DNA from: Ruegeria_C sp040830705
GTDB lineage: Bacteria; Pseudomonadota; Alphaproteobacteria; Rhodobacterales; Rhodobacteraceae
Reading direction: 5' to 3'
Assembly: GCA_040830705.1 (NCBI GenBank)
Contig: JBFOME010000015.1
Location: 1-64,000 of the forward strand
Length of the DNA: 64,000 nucleotides
Below, one piece after another: positions 24,071 through 32,944 of the stretch (positions are counted from its first letter, which is position 1; the number at the start of each line of letters is the position of its first letter). The position numbers and the translations under genes are program-made. Below the pieces are notes generated by a model that did not search any database, was not told the origin of the DNA, and worked only from the letters and a program-made list of their open reading frames with translations.

Positions 24071-25528
24071 TCAGCTTTCCAGGTTCAGCGCGACAAAACG
24101 CGGCTCGCCATTGCGGCGCACCAGCAGCAGCAGCGACTTGCGCCCTGCCTGTTTTGCCTCTTCGATGCGCGCGTCCAGATCGGCGAGCGAAGCCACTTTC
24201 TGTTGGCCTGCCTCGGTGATCACATCGCCACTGCGCAGACCCTTTTCGAACGCCTCCGAGGTTTCGTCGACATTGGTCACGGCGAGGCCTGTCTCATCCT
24301 CTTCAAGACCCAGTTCCGAACGCAGTTCGTCGTTCAGCACCTGAAGCGTCAGTCCCAGCACGTCCTTCTCGCTGACGCTGGGGGCACCGTCTTCTGTGGT
24401 CTCTTCTTCGGTTTCCTCGCGTTCCGCATCTTCACGACGGCCCAGCGTGACCAATACGGTCTGAGTGCCGCCCTCGCGGAAGACAACAACACGAACCGCC
24501 TTGCCCACGGTTGTTTCACCGACCTGGCGCACAAGCCCGCGCGTGTCGTCCACGTCAACGCCATCAAAGCTGAGGATCACATCACCGGCCAGTAATCCGG
24601 CGTCTTTTGCGGGGCCATCTGGCACATCCGTGATCAGCGCGCCCTTGGCTTCGTCGAGCCCCATCGCTTCGGCCACGTCGTCGGTGACGTCCTGAATGCG
24701 CACGCCCAGCCAGCCGCGACGCGTCTCCCCGAACTCGCGCAACTGGTCGACAACCTTGGTGACAACGTTAGACGCCATCGAGAACCCGATACCGATCGAG
24801 CCGCCAGTGGGGCTGAGGATCGCTGTGTTCACACCAACCACATCGCCATCCATGTTAAAGAGCGGCCCGCCTGAATTGCCTCGGTTGATGGCAGCATCGG
24901 TCTGGATGTAATCGTCATAGCTGCCACTCAAGGCACGGTTGCGGGCCGATACGATCCCGGCAGAGACAGAAAAGCCCTGCCCCAGCGGGTTGCCCATTGC
25001 AATCACCCAATCGCCGACCTCGGCCGTGTCACTATTGCCGAATCTCACGAATTTCAGCGGGCTGTCCGCCTCAACCTTGAGCAGGGCGATATCGGTTTTG
25101 GGATCGGTGCCCACGACCGTTGCCTTCAACTCTTCGGGTTGCCCATCGCCGGGGAAGAACTCGATCACGATTTCGTCAGCACCTTCGATCACATGATTGT
25201 TTGTGACGATGTAGCCGTCCTCGGAAATCACGAAGCCCGAGCCCAGCGCCGACGACCTGCGGGGTCGGGGGGCACCGTTTTCGCCATCGTTGTTGCGGTC
25301 CTGAAACTCGCGAAAGAAATCCTCGAACGGCGAGCCCTCGGGAACGATGCCCTGCGGACCGGTGCGACCTTCGACAAGGGTCGATGTGGTGATGTTGACC
25401 ACCGAAGGGCTGATCCGTTGGGCCAGCGGCGCCAGGCTTTCAGGCCGGGCCTGAGCAATCAACGTCTGCGCCAGCACGAACAGGACGGTCAGCAGAGCCA
25501 TCCACATCAGGCGGGTTCTGGTGATCAT
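24071..25528 (-). CDS. degP: Periplasmic serine protease of the DegP/HtrA (Do) family
   Basis: A 485-residue envelope quality-control protease. It has a signal peptide or N-terminal anchor (about 1-27), a trypsin-like domain with intact triad His112 (IVTNNHV), Asp146 (KTDIALL) and Ser219 (RGNSGGP), and two PDZ domains in the C-terminal half (GWLGVRIQDVTDDVAEAMG, and the region around GLAVTNVDETSEAFEKGLRSGDVITEAG). An acidic linker rich in Glu/Thr separates the PDZ domains. The start is placed at the ATG at 25526-25528 (MITRTRLMWMALL); the upstream frame adds 21 residues ahead of the signal helix. It degrades or holds misfolded periplasmic proteins. In many alphaproteobacteria it follows hflK-hflC-DUF2065, as it does here. 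Confidence 0.95.
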   Translation of the reverse strand: MITRTRLMWMALLTVLFVLAQTLIAQARPESLAPLAQRISPSVVNITTSTLVEGRTGPQGIVPEGSPFEDFFREFQDRNNDGENGAPRPRRSSALGSGFVISEDGYIVTNNHVIEGADEIVIEFFPGDGQPEELKATVVGTDPKTDIALLKVEADSPLKFVRFGNSDTAEVGDWVIAMGNPLGQGFSVSAGIVSARNRALSGSYDDYIQTDAAINRGNSGGPLFNMDGDVVGVNTAILSPTGGSIGIGFSMASNVVTKVVDQLREFGETRRGWLGVRIQDVTDDVAEAMGLDEAKGALITDVPDGPAKDAGLLAGDVILSFDGVDVDDTRGLVRQVGETTVGKAVRVVVFREGGTQTVLVTLGRREDAEREETEEETTEDGAPSVSEKDVLGLTLQVLNDELRSELGLEEDETGLAVTNVDETSEAFEKGLRSGDVITEAGQQKVASLADLDARIEEAKQAGRKSLLLLVRRNGEPRFVALNLES

Positions 25529-25697
25529 GCTGTTCTGTCTGAGTGAAACTGTACGGGCCTCGGCCTTCACGGGCGCTCTCCTTGTCCTCAAGCACTTTCC
25601 CCCTCCGGTCGTGGAACCGGTGGCTTGGGCAGTAATGTAGTCAGTTTGTCACCGCTCGCAACGTATGATCGCGCGGTTTTCATCTGATGCGACGAAC

Positions 25698-25895
25698 TCA
25701 GCCGAAACCAAGCTGATATGCGCCCCAGACAAGGATCAGTCCCAGCACCATCGACAGGATACCCACCTGCCGCCTGCTACTTTCGGGCAAGGTGCGCAGC
25801 ATTTCCAGCATCCGTTCAACCAATGACGGGGCCAGTGCATAGACCAATCCTTCGACAATCAGAACTAGGCCAAAGGCCATCAGGATAATACCCAT
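25698..25895 (-). CDS. DUF2065 family small membrane protein (YjeT-like)
   Basis: A 65-residue protein consisting of two hydrophobic helices joined by a basic loop (LMAFGLVLIVEGLVYALAP, then RRQVGILSMVLGLILVWGAYQLG). This is the DUF2065/YjeT pattern, usually found downstream of hflC, as here. The function is unknown; the neighbourhood suggests a role with HflKC or DegP. The ATG at 25893-25895 is chosen because the preceding residues are not family-like. Confidence 0.85.
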   Translation of the reverse strand: MGIILMAFGLVLIVEGLVYALAPSLVERMLEMLRTLPESSRRQVGILSMVLGLILVWGAYQLGFG

Positions 25896-25952
25896 TCCCC
25901 TACCCCATCTGTATTGCGCCGACCCTGCGGCCCTTGGCGCCATTCAAAACAA

Positions 25953-25980
25953 AAAGGGCCAACCCGCAGGTCGGCCCTTT
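25953..25980 (-). terminator. Hairpin with T-run between hflC and DUF2065 gene
   Basis: AAAGGGCC (25953-25960) pairs with GGCCCTTT (25973-25980). On the minus strand the stem is followed by TTTTTGTTTT. It lies 23 bases after hflC and may terminate or attenuate read-through into DUF2065-degP. Confidence 0.8.
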
Positions 25981-26003
25981 GAAATTGAGTGTCGATCACC
26001 CGC

Positions 26004-26879
26004 TCACTGGCCTGAGCCGTTGGGGGATTTCAGATAGTTGAAGAAATCCGAATCCGGGCTGAGCACCATCGAGCTGTTGCCACCCTGGATCGCCCGGCCA
26101 TACGCCGTAAGAGAGCGGTAGAATTCGAAAAACTCCGGATCGGCGCCAAAGGCTTCGGCAAAGATCGCGTTGCGTTCGGCATCCGCCTCACCACGGATGA
26201 TCTCGGCTTCACGGCCCGCCTCGGACACAAGCTCCACCACGGTCCGGTCGGCCTGAGCACGCACGCGCTGCGCCGCTTCGTTACCGCGGGCGCGTTCATC
26301 GGTCGCCTCCCGCTCACGCTCGGCGCGCATCCGGTCAAAAGTGGCCTCAAGGTTCTGGGTCGGCAGGTCGGTGGCTTTCAGGCGCACGTCGATCACTTCG
26401 ACACCCAACGCTCGCGCTTCGGCAATCGCCGCGTTACGGATGCGCAGCATCAGTGCAGCACGGTCCGAACTCAGAATATCCCTGGAGCTGACCGAACCCA
26501 GCACCGCCCGCGTCTCGGCGCGCAGGATGCTGTCGAGACGGTCCTCAGCGGTCTGAATACCACCAACACCCACCGCTTGCCGGAACTGTTCGACATCGGT
26601 GATGCGATAGCGCGCGAAGGCATCGACAACCAACCGGCGGTCATCCAGCGGCGTCACTTCCAACGGTTGCACATCAATGGACAGGATACGGTCGTCATAG
26701 CGCACAACCTCCTGAATGAGTGGGATCTTGAAGGCCAGCCCGGGCTCTTCCTTGACCGCCACGACGCGGCCAAATTGCAGCACCAGCGCCTTTTGCCGTT
26801 CATCTACAATAAAGATCGACGAGACGCCGATCACTGCTAGGATCACCAGAACCGGTACGAGAAAAGTGGTCTTGCGCAT
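26004..26879 (-). CDS. hflC: HflC, SPFH-domain subunit of the FtsH modulator complex
   Basis: A 291-residue inner-membrane protein with one N-terminal helix (about 5-25) and a periplasmic SPFH/band-7 domain (IFIVDERQKALVLQFGRVV through VLGSVSSRDILSS), then a long charged coiled coil rich in Arg/Glu/Ala (RAEREREATDERARGNEAAQRV). With HflK it forms the cage that surrounds FtsH and limits its proteolysis. The ATG overlaps the hflK stop by one base (TGATG). Confidence 0.96.
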   Translation of the reverse strand: MRKTTFLVPVLVILAVIGVSSIFIVDERQKALVLQFGRVVAVKEEPGLAFKIPLIQEVVRYDDRILSIDVQPLEVTPLDDRRLVVDAFARYRITDVEQFRQAVGVGGIQTAEDRLDSILRAETRAVLGSVSSRDILSSDRAALMLRIRNAAIAEARALGVEVIDVRLKATDLPTQNLEATFDRMRAEREREATDERARGNEAAQRVRAQADRTVVELVSEAGREAEIIRGEADAERNAIFAEAFGADPEFFEFYRSLTAYGRAIQGGNSSMVLSPDSDFFNYLKSPNGSGQ

Positions 26880-28024
26880 CAGTTCGACTCCTGCTCGGTC
26901 TGGTTGCGACGCAGCTCGTTGAGCGGCAGATACGGCACAACCCCCTGCCCGCCAGAGGCATTCGGATCATCCAGAATGATCTTGTCGACATCGCCCAAGA
27001 CCTGCTCCATCCGCTCCAGATAGAGGCGTTTGCGGGTTACATCTGGTGCCTTGGAGTATTCCTGTAGAACCGCCGAGAATCGGCTGGCTTCACCCTGGGC
27101 TTCGTTGATCTGCTGGGCGCGGTAACCTTCGGCCTCTTCCAGCAATTGCGCCGCTTCACCCCGCGCTTCGGCGAGAACCCGGTTGGCATAGGCGTCCGCC
27201 ACGTTCTGCAAGCGGTCCCGCTCCTGCGCGGCGGCCTGAACATCACGGAAGGCATCAATCACCGAAGGCGGTGGGTCGGCCTTGTCAAAGTTCACGCGGA
27301 TGATGTTGACGCCGCTGCCATAGCTGTCGAGCGTCAGCTGGATCAGGTCCTGCAACCGTTCGGCAATGATGCCGCGGTCGCGGTTCAGGATCGGTGCCAG
27401 ATCGGATTGCGCGATGATCTCGCGCATCGCTGATTCCGAAACAGCCTGAATGGTTTGCTTCGGGTCGCGCAGGTTAAAGAGGTATTCTGCCGGGTTGCTG
27501 ATGTTCCAGACCACCTGATAGTCGATATCGACCACGTTTTCGTCGCCGGTCAGCATCAGCCCGTCATTGCCGCCGCGCGCGCCGCCCATGTTTTCTGTCT
27601 GTTCGCGTGTGACCGCAATCACCTCAGCGGTCACGAACGGCCAGGGCGCGAAGTTGAGGCCAGGATTGCCGATGCCCGAAAACTCTCCGAGGAACAATTC
27701 GACCGACTGTTCTTCCGGCTTCACGGTGTAGAGGCTGGCAAACCCCCAAGCGATAATCGCGGCCACGATGCCAAGGCCAATCGTACCTTTGGAAAAGGCC
27801 GGACCACCGCCGCCGCTGCCAGAGCCACCGCCGCGCCGATTGTCGCCGCGACCGCCCATCAGGACACGCAGCTGTTCCTGGCCCTTTTTCATCAACTCGT
27901 CGATCTCGGGGATCTGCGGGCTGTCGCCTTCGGGCGGTTTCTGCCCGCTGCCATTGTTGCCCCGGTTTCCTCCGCCTCCGGAAGAGCCTCCGCCCCCCCA
28001 GGGGCCACCGCTGTTGCCCGCCAT
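26879..28024 (-). CDS. hflK: HflK, SPFH-domain subunit of the FtsH modulator complex
   Basis: A 381-residue protein with a Gly-rich cytoplasmic N terminus (residues 1-80, including GGGSSGGGG and GGGSGSGGGG runs), a transmembrane helix at about 81-101, the SPFH domain (YTVKPEEQSVELFLGEFSG to VVWNISNPAEYLFNLRDP), and a coiled coil. It pairs with HflC in the inner membrane. It is the first gene of the hflK-hflC-DUF2065-degP array; the 73 bases between it and gor hold its promoter. Confidence 0.96.
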   Translation of the reverse strand: MAGNSGGPWGGGGSSGGGGNRGNNGSGQKPPEGDSPQIPEIDELMKKGQEQLRVLMGGRGDNRRGGGSGSGGGGPAFSKGTIGLGIVAAIIAWGFASLYTVKPEEQSVELFLGEFSGIGNPGLNFAPWPFVTAEVIAVTREQTENMGGARGGNDGLMLTGDENVVDIDYQVVWNISNPAEYLFNLRDPKQTIQAVSESAMREIIAQSDLAPILNRDRGIIAERLQDLIQLTLDSYGSGVNIIRVNFDKADPPPSVIDAFRDVQAAAQERDRLQNVADAYANRVLAEARGEAAQLLEEAEGYRAQQINEAQGEASRFSAVLQEYSKAPDVTRKRLYLERMEQVLGDVDKIILDDPNASGGQGVVPYLPLNELRRNQTEQESN

Positions 28025-28097
28025 ATGAGTTCAATCCTCGTCTGTTGTGCCGCCTATGCGCGGCGTCAGTCATAACCTGTGTGCGCGCCAGTGCAAA

Positions 28098-29456
28098 TCA
28101 AGCGCTGCGTACAGGAGTTCGCATTGTCACCAGTTCTTCGGCCATTACGGGGTGCACTGCAACCGTGCGGTCGAAATCTTCCTTGGTTGCGCCCATTTTC
28201 ACCGCGATCCCTGCCATCTGGATCATCTCGCCCGCGCCAGGCGCGACAATATGACAGCCCAGCACCTTGCGGGTCGCCTTCGAGACGATAAGCTTCATCA
28301 GCACCCGCGCGCTGTGGCCCGCAAAGGCCGATTGCATCGGCTTGAACGAGGTCGCGTAGATCTCGACCGGTTCCTGTTCGGCGGCGTCCTCCTCGCTCAG
28401 ACCGATGGTACCCATTTCGGGCTGAGTGAAGATCGCGGTCGGGATCAACTCGTGATCCACCGGGGTGGGGTTACCTCGGAACACGGTATCGACAAAGGCC
28501 ATCCCCTCGCGGATCGCTACGGGGGTCAGGTTCACCCGATCGGTCACATCACCGATCGCAAAGATCGAGGGAACCCCCGTCTGGCTATATTCATCTACAA
28601 TGATCTGCCCCTTGCGGCCAAGTTCGACGCCAAGGTTCTCAAGCCCCAGATCATTAGTGTTTGGCGCGCGCCCTGTGGCGTACATGACCACGTCGAACAG
28701 CCGTTCCTCGCCATTGGTGGCCTTGACCCGGATTTGATCGCCTTCCTTGTGCATCTCCAGCACATTGGTGCCCAGATGCAGGTCGATGCCGTTCTGGCAC
28801 ATCTCTTCGCTGACCAGCCCGCGCGCCTCGTCATCGAAGCCACGCAGGATCTGCGCGCCGCGATAATACTGCGTCACCTCAACGCCGAGCCCATTCATGA
28901 TGCCCGCAAACTCACAGGCGATATAACCGCCGCCGACGATCAGCATCTTGCCGGGCAGTTTGGGCAGGTGGAACACCTCGTTTGAGGTGATCGCCAGTTC
29001 CGAGCCAGGAAAATCAGGCACCACGGGACGTCCGCCAGTGGCAATCAGGATGTGCTTGGCAGTCTTGCGGGTACCATCAGCCAGTTCCACCGTGTGCGGA
29101 TCGACCAGCTTGGCGCGCTGATCAAAGCTTTCGACGCCGTTGTTCTTGAGGATATTGCGATAGATGCCTTCCAGCCGGTCCAGTTCAGCCGCCAGCTTGC
29201 CGTGGAACATGTCCCAGTCAAAGCCGCCCTGGCTGACATCCCAGCCATAGGCGCGGGCCTCAGTGATCATCTCGGGGTATTCGCTGGCAAAGACCATCAG
29301 CTTCTTCGGCACGCAACCCCGGATGACGCAGGTGCCGCCATAGCGATCCTCTTCGGCCAGCGCCACCTTGGCGCCGGTCTCACCCGCCGCCACCCGCGCC
29401 GCCCGCACACCGCCCGAGCCGCCGCCGATGACAAAGAGGTCGTAATCAAAGCTCAT
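28098..29456 (-). CDS. gor: Glutathione-disulfide reductase
   Basis: An FAD/NADPH flavoenzyme that regenerates reduced glutathione in the cytoplasm. The 452-residue protein has an N-terminal FAD motif (DLFVIGGGSGGVRAAR), the redox disulfide GGTCVIRGCVPKKLM, an NAD(P)H-binding motif (MLIVGGGYIACEFAGIMNGLG) and the C-terminal dimer interface with the active-site His region (GCHIVAPGAGEMIQ). Glutathione reductase is preferred over the lipoamide and mercuric relatives because of the RGCVPKKLM form. The window also has three GST-fold genes, consistent with glutathione-based redox chemistry. The 210 bases between it and rpiA (29457-29666) hold no gene I can support. Confidence 0.94.
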   Translation of the reverse strand: MSFDYDLFVIGGGSGGVRAARVAAGETGAKVALAEEDRYGGTCVIRGCVPKKLMVFASEYPEMITEARAYGWDVSQGGFDWDMFHGKLAAELDRLEGIYRNILKNNGVESFDQRAKLVDPHTVELADGTRKTAKHILIATGGRPVVPDFPGSELAITSNEVFHLPKLPGKMLIVGGGYIACEFAGIMNGLGVEVTQYYRGAQILRGFDDEARGLVSEEMCQNGIDLHLGTNVLEMHKEGDQIRVKATNGEERLFDVVMYATGRAPNTNDLGLENLGVELGRKGQIIVDEYSQTGVPSIFAIGDVTDRVNLTPVAIREGMAFVDTVFRGNPTPVDHELIPTAIFTQPEMGTIGLSEEDAAEQEPVEIYATSFKPMQSAFAGHSARVLMKLIVSKATRKVLGCHIVAPGAGEMIQMAGIAVKMGATKEDFDRTVAVHPVMAEELVTMRTPVRSA

Positions 29457-29666
29457 GGTTCTGCCTCATTCCTGATCCCGCAAGGGGTGTATCTTATCCC
29501 GCGCCACTGTCCAGCCTGTTCAGAGTTCACAAGAGCCCCGATTAACCACATGCCGCAACAGCGCTTAGTTGCGTTGCCCAGATATGTTTGCGGTCCAGGA
29601 TTTCAAAGGCGGATAGCGCTAGAGTATCTTCGCGAGAGAAAATAGGTGCCAAGACCGGCCGGCATC

Positions 29667-30455
29667 TCAATCCGCGAGATCGCTGAACAGGTTTTCGTTT
29701 TCGTCCATTTCCAGCCGGTCATGTTCCACCGTGCCTTCGTTGATATCACGCAACTCGACCCGGCCGTCGCCATAGCCGATCACCACAATGTCGCAAATGT
29801 CGATGAACAGGCCATTCTCGACGATCCCCGGCACCTGGTTCAGGGACAAGGCCATCTGACGGGCGTTGCCGATCCGGCCCAAATGCAGATCGAGGATGTG
29901 ATTGCCCTCGTCGGTCACAAACGGCGCGCTGCCATTCATCCGCAGGCTGGACTTGCGGCCCAGTACATCCATCGAGACCAGCATCTCTTCGATCAGACCT
30001 TGCGTGGTCTGCCAGCCAAAGGGGATCACCTCGACCGGCAAGGGGAAAGCGCCCAGCGCTTCGACTTCCTTGCCCACATCCGCAATCACAACCATCTGGT
30101 CCGAGGCCGTCGCCACTATCTTTTCCTGCAGCAACGCACCGCCACCGCCCTTGATCAGGTTCTGCTCGCCATCGAACTCATCAGCGCCGTCAATGGTCAG
30201 GTCCAGCCAGCGCGCCTCATCGAGAGAGATCACTTCGATCCCGACCTCACGCGCCAGTTCCGCTGTGCGGGTCGAGGTGGGCACACCGCGAAACTTGAGC
30301 CCGTGCTCGCGCACCTTCTCGCCCAAGCAGCGCACCAACCAAACGGCGGTCGAGCCTGTGCCTAGCCCCACGCGCATTCCGTCCTCGACAAGCTCTGCCG
30401 CGCGTTTGGCGGCGACGAACTTGGCCTTTTCGATGGGTGACAATTCTCCGATCAT
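29667..30455 (-). CDS. rpiA: Ribose-5-phosphate isomerase A
   Basis: RpiA interconverts ribose-5-phosphate and ribulose-5-phosphate in the pentose phosphate pathway. The 262-residue protein has the signature blocks GMRVGLGTGSTAVWLVRCLGE (phosphate-binding loop), DLTIDGADEFDGEQNLIKGGGGALLQEK (catalytic Asp and Lys region) and DVGKEVEALGAFPLPVEVIPF. The ATG at 30455 gives MIGELSPIEKAKFVAAKRAAE. The upstream region separates it from the divergent GST-sdaA genes. Confidence 0.96.
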   Translation of the reverse strand: MIGELSPIEKAKFVAAKRAAELVEDGMRVGLGTGSTAVWLVRCLGEKVREHGLKFRGVPTSTRTAELAREVGIEVISLDEARWLDLTIDGADEFDGEQNLIKGGGGALLQEKIVATASDQMVVIADVGKEVEALGAFPLPVEVIPFGWQTTQGLIEEMLVSMDVLGRKSSLRMNGSAPFVTDEGNHILDLHLGRIGNARQMALSLNQVPGIVENGLFIDICDIVVIGYGDGRVELRDINEGTVEHDRLEMDENENLFSDLAD

Positions 30456-30661
30456 GGCTGCATCCCCTGATTGATCCCAAGGGCCTTATAGGCAACTCCC
30501 CCACCGCTTGCGAGAGGGATTCGGCGGCGCGGGGCGGCGCATCTGCGGTCTCAGGAGAATCGACTGCGGCAAGGGCGGAATCAGAAAGAGAGCGCCGCCT
30601 TATCTCTCCCTTTGACAACAGCGATTCAAGGAACGGCCAAAAGCGGCAGAAATATTTACGT

Positions 30662-30686
30662 GTTTCCTATCGGAAACGTCGGAAAC
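30662..30686. promoter_or_regulatory. GTTTCC/GGAAAC repeat upstream of GST-sdaA
   Basis: GTTTCC (30662-30667), four bases, GGAAAC (30672-30677), then a third GGAAAC at 30681-30686. The arms are exact and lie 40-65 bases before the GST start, where a promoter would sit. The rest of the 270-base gap up to rpiA (30456-30725) contains no gene I can support. Confidence 0.4.
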
Positions 30687-30725
30687 GGTGTATGGGGAAT
30701 CACCCGAACCTCCTAGAAGCCACTC

Positions 30726-31427
30726 ATGAACACCGAACTGCGCCTGCACTATGCCCCCGACAACGCCTCGCTGGTGATCCGGCTGACGCTGGAAGAGATG
30801 GGCCTGCCCTATGAAACGGTGCTGGTCGACCGACGCGCGCGCGAGCAAGACAGTGCGACCTACCGGGCGCTTAATCCCAACGGGCTGATCCCGGTGTTGG
30901 AGACACCGCAAGGTCCCATATTTGAGACCGCCGCAATCCTGCTCTGGCTGGCCGACCGTCATGGCGCAATGGCGCCGGCAACGGATCACCCCGAGCGGGG
31001 CGCGTTCCTGAAATGGCTGTTCTTTGCGTCCAACACGCTGCATGCCGATCTACGCATCCTGTTTTACCCGGATGTCTATATTGATATGTCCCACACCGAG
31101 ACATTGCGCGCGGGCATCCGGCCCCGCCTGCTCCGGCACCTGCAATTCTTAGAGCGTCAGGCCGCCGGCGCGCCAGAATGGCTCAGCCCGGACAGACCCT
31201 CGATTCTAAGCTTCTATCTCGCCTGCATGATGCGGTGGATGGCGCTTTATCCGGCAGATAGCGACCGAAGCTGGTTTCAACTGACTGCCACGCCTCATCT
31301 GCATCGCCTGCTGAGCAAGCTTGAGTTGCGCGATGCGACACAAGCGGCAATCGCTGCCGAGGGTCTGGGCGCAACGCCCTTCACCTCACCCATCCATCCC
31401 ACGCCGCCGCAAGGGAGCGCGACCTGA
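30726..31427 (+). CDS. Glutathione S-transferase family protein
   Basis: A 233-residue GST-fold protein. The N-terminal domain (LRLHYAPDNASLVIRLTLEEMGLPYETVLVDRR, then NPNGLIPVLETPQG and FETAAILLWLADRHG) is typical, and the remainder is helical. It probably conjugates or isomerises glutathione adducts. Its stop is followed at once by the sdaA start codon, with no spacer, so the two genes are almost certainly one transcript. No particular substrate can be named. Confidence 0.85.
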   Translation: MNTELRLHYAPDNASLVIRLTLEEMGLPYETVLVDRRAREQDSATYRALNPNGLIPVLETPQGPIFETAAILLWLADRHGAMAPATDHPERGAFLKWLFFASNTLHADLRILFYPDVYIDMSHTETLRAGIRPRLLRHLQFLERQAAGAPEWLSPDRPSILSFYLACMMRWMALYPADSDRSWFQLTATPHLHRLLSKLELRDATQAAIAAEGLGATPFTSPIHPTPPQGSAT

Positions 31428-32801
31428 ATGTTTCTTTCAATCTTCGACATGTTCAAAGTGGGCGTTGGCCCGTCCTCGTCCCACACGATGGGACCGATGG
31501 TGGCTGCGGCGCGGTTTCTGGACCTGATGCGCGCCTCGCCATTTGAGTTTCACGGCTTGCGCGGGTCGCTGCACGGCTCGCTCGCCTTTACCGGGGTGGG
31601 TCACGCAACTGATCGCGCCACCATCCTGGGCCTCGCCGGGTTCAGCCCCGACAGCTACGACCATGACAAAGCCGAAGCAGAGCTGACGCGCATTGCCACG
31701 GAAAGAACGGTGAAACCCGACGCATTGCCCGAGCTGCGATTTGACCCCAAGCAGGACCTGATCTTCGACTATGATCAAAACCTGCCCGGTCACGCCAATG
31801 GCATGGTGTTGATGGCCACCGACGCGCAAGGCGACGTGATCCTGCGGCAGGTCTATTACTCGATCGGTGGTGGGTTTGTCCTGACCGAAGAGGAACTGGC
31901 CGAGGGAAAAGCCACCGATGACGGCCCCCCCGTCCCCTACCCGTTCAAATCCGCCGCCGAGATGCTGGACATGGCAAAAACCTCGGGCAAAAGCATCGCG
32001 GCGATGAAGCGCGGTAACGAGATCGCCCGAGGATGTGAGATGTCGCTCAAGACCGGTACCGGGCGGATCTGGGAGGTGATGAATGCCTGTATCGAGCGCG
32101 GGCTGAACACTGATGGCATCCTGCCCGGCGGTCTCAGCGTGCGCCGCCGCGCCAAGGGCATCCATGATGCCCTGCAGGCCGAGCGTGGCATGAACCTGAC
32201 CGCGCCGCACACGATCAACGACTGGATGAGCGTCTATGCGATGGCGGTGAACGAGGAAAACGCCGCCGGGGGTCAGGTGGTCACCGCGCCCACCAACGGT
32301 GCGGCTGGCGTGCTGCCTGCGGTGCTGCGCTATTACCTCGATCACGTGCCGGGCGCAGCCCCCAGCCATGTCGAGGATTTCCTGCTGACCGCCGCCGCCA
32401 TTGGCGGGCTGGTGAAATACAATGCCTCGATCTCAGGCGCTGAAGCGGGGTGTCAGGCCGAAGTTGGCAGCGCCTCTGCCATGGCCGCCGCCGGTCTGTG
32501 CGCGGTGATGGGCGGCACACCCGAACAGGTGGAAAACGCCGCCGAAATCGCGTTGGAGCATCACTTGGGCATGACCTGTGATCCGATCAAAGGGCTGGTG
32601 CAGGTGCCTTGTATCGAACGCAACGGTCTGGGCGCAATCAAGGCCGTCTCGGCCGCCTCGCTGGCGCTGCGCGGCGATGGCCAACATCTGGTGCCGCTCG
32701 ACGCCGTGATCGAGACCATGCGGCAGACCGGGCAGGACATGCATGAGAAATACAAGGAAACCTCACTTGGCGGCCTGGCGGTAAACGTACCGAACTGCTG
32801 A
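31428..32801 (+). CDS. sdaA: L-serine ammonia-lyase, single-chain iron-sulfur type
   Basis: A 457-residue enzyme that deaminates L-serine to pyruvate and ammonia using a [4Fe-4S] cluster. The N-terminal beta domain (SIFDMFKVGVGPSSSHTMGPM) and the C-terminal alpha domain (GQVVTAPTNGAAGVLPAVLRYY, EAGCQAEVGSASAMAAAGLC, GMTCDPIKGLVQVPCIERN) are fused in one chain. The conserved Cys residues in EAGCQ, MTCDP and VPCIE are those expected to hold the cluster. Starts directly after the GST stop. Confidence 0.95.
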   Translation: MFLSIFDMFKVGVGPSSSHTMGPMVAAARFLDLMRASPFEFHGLRGSLHGSLAFTGVGHATDRATILGLAGFSPDSYDHDKAEAELTRIATERTVKPDALPELRFDPKQDLIFDYDQNLPGHANGMVLMATDAQGDVILRQVYYSIGGGFVLTEEELAEGKATDDGPPVPYPFKSAAEMLDMAKTSGKSIAAMKRGNEIARGCEMSLKTGTGRIWEVMNACIERGLNTDGILPGGLSVRRRAKGIHDALQAERGMNLTAPHTINDWMSVYAMAVNEENAAGGQVVTAPTNGAAGVLPAVLRYYLDHVPGAAPSHVEDFLLTAAAIGGLVKYNASISGAEAGCQAEVGSASAMAAAGLCAVMGGTPEQVENAAEIALEHHLGMTCDPIKGLVQVPCIERNGLGAIKAVSAASLALRGDGQHLVPLDAVIETMRQTGQDMHEKYKETSLGGLAVNVPNC

Positions 32802-32944
32802 AGGCACCGCTTTCCTAGCGGGATCGCGCGCCGAAATCTCTAGGAGGTTTCGGGCGATGCCGAATTCGCAAAGCAGATTATCCAGCCTTTTTTGAGCGCG
32901 GGTTTGGCCTTTCCCCTTGGCGATCCAGCAGATAGCGTCGCGCC

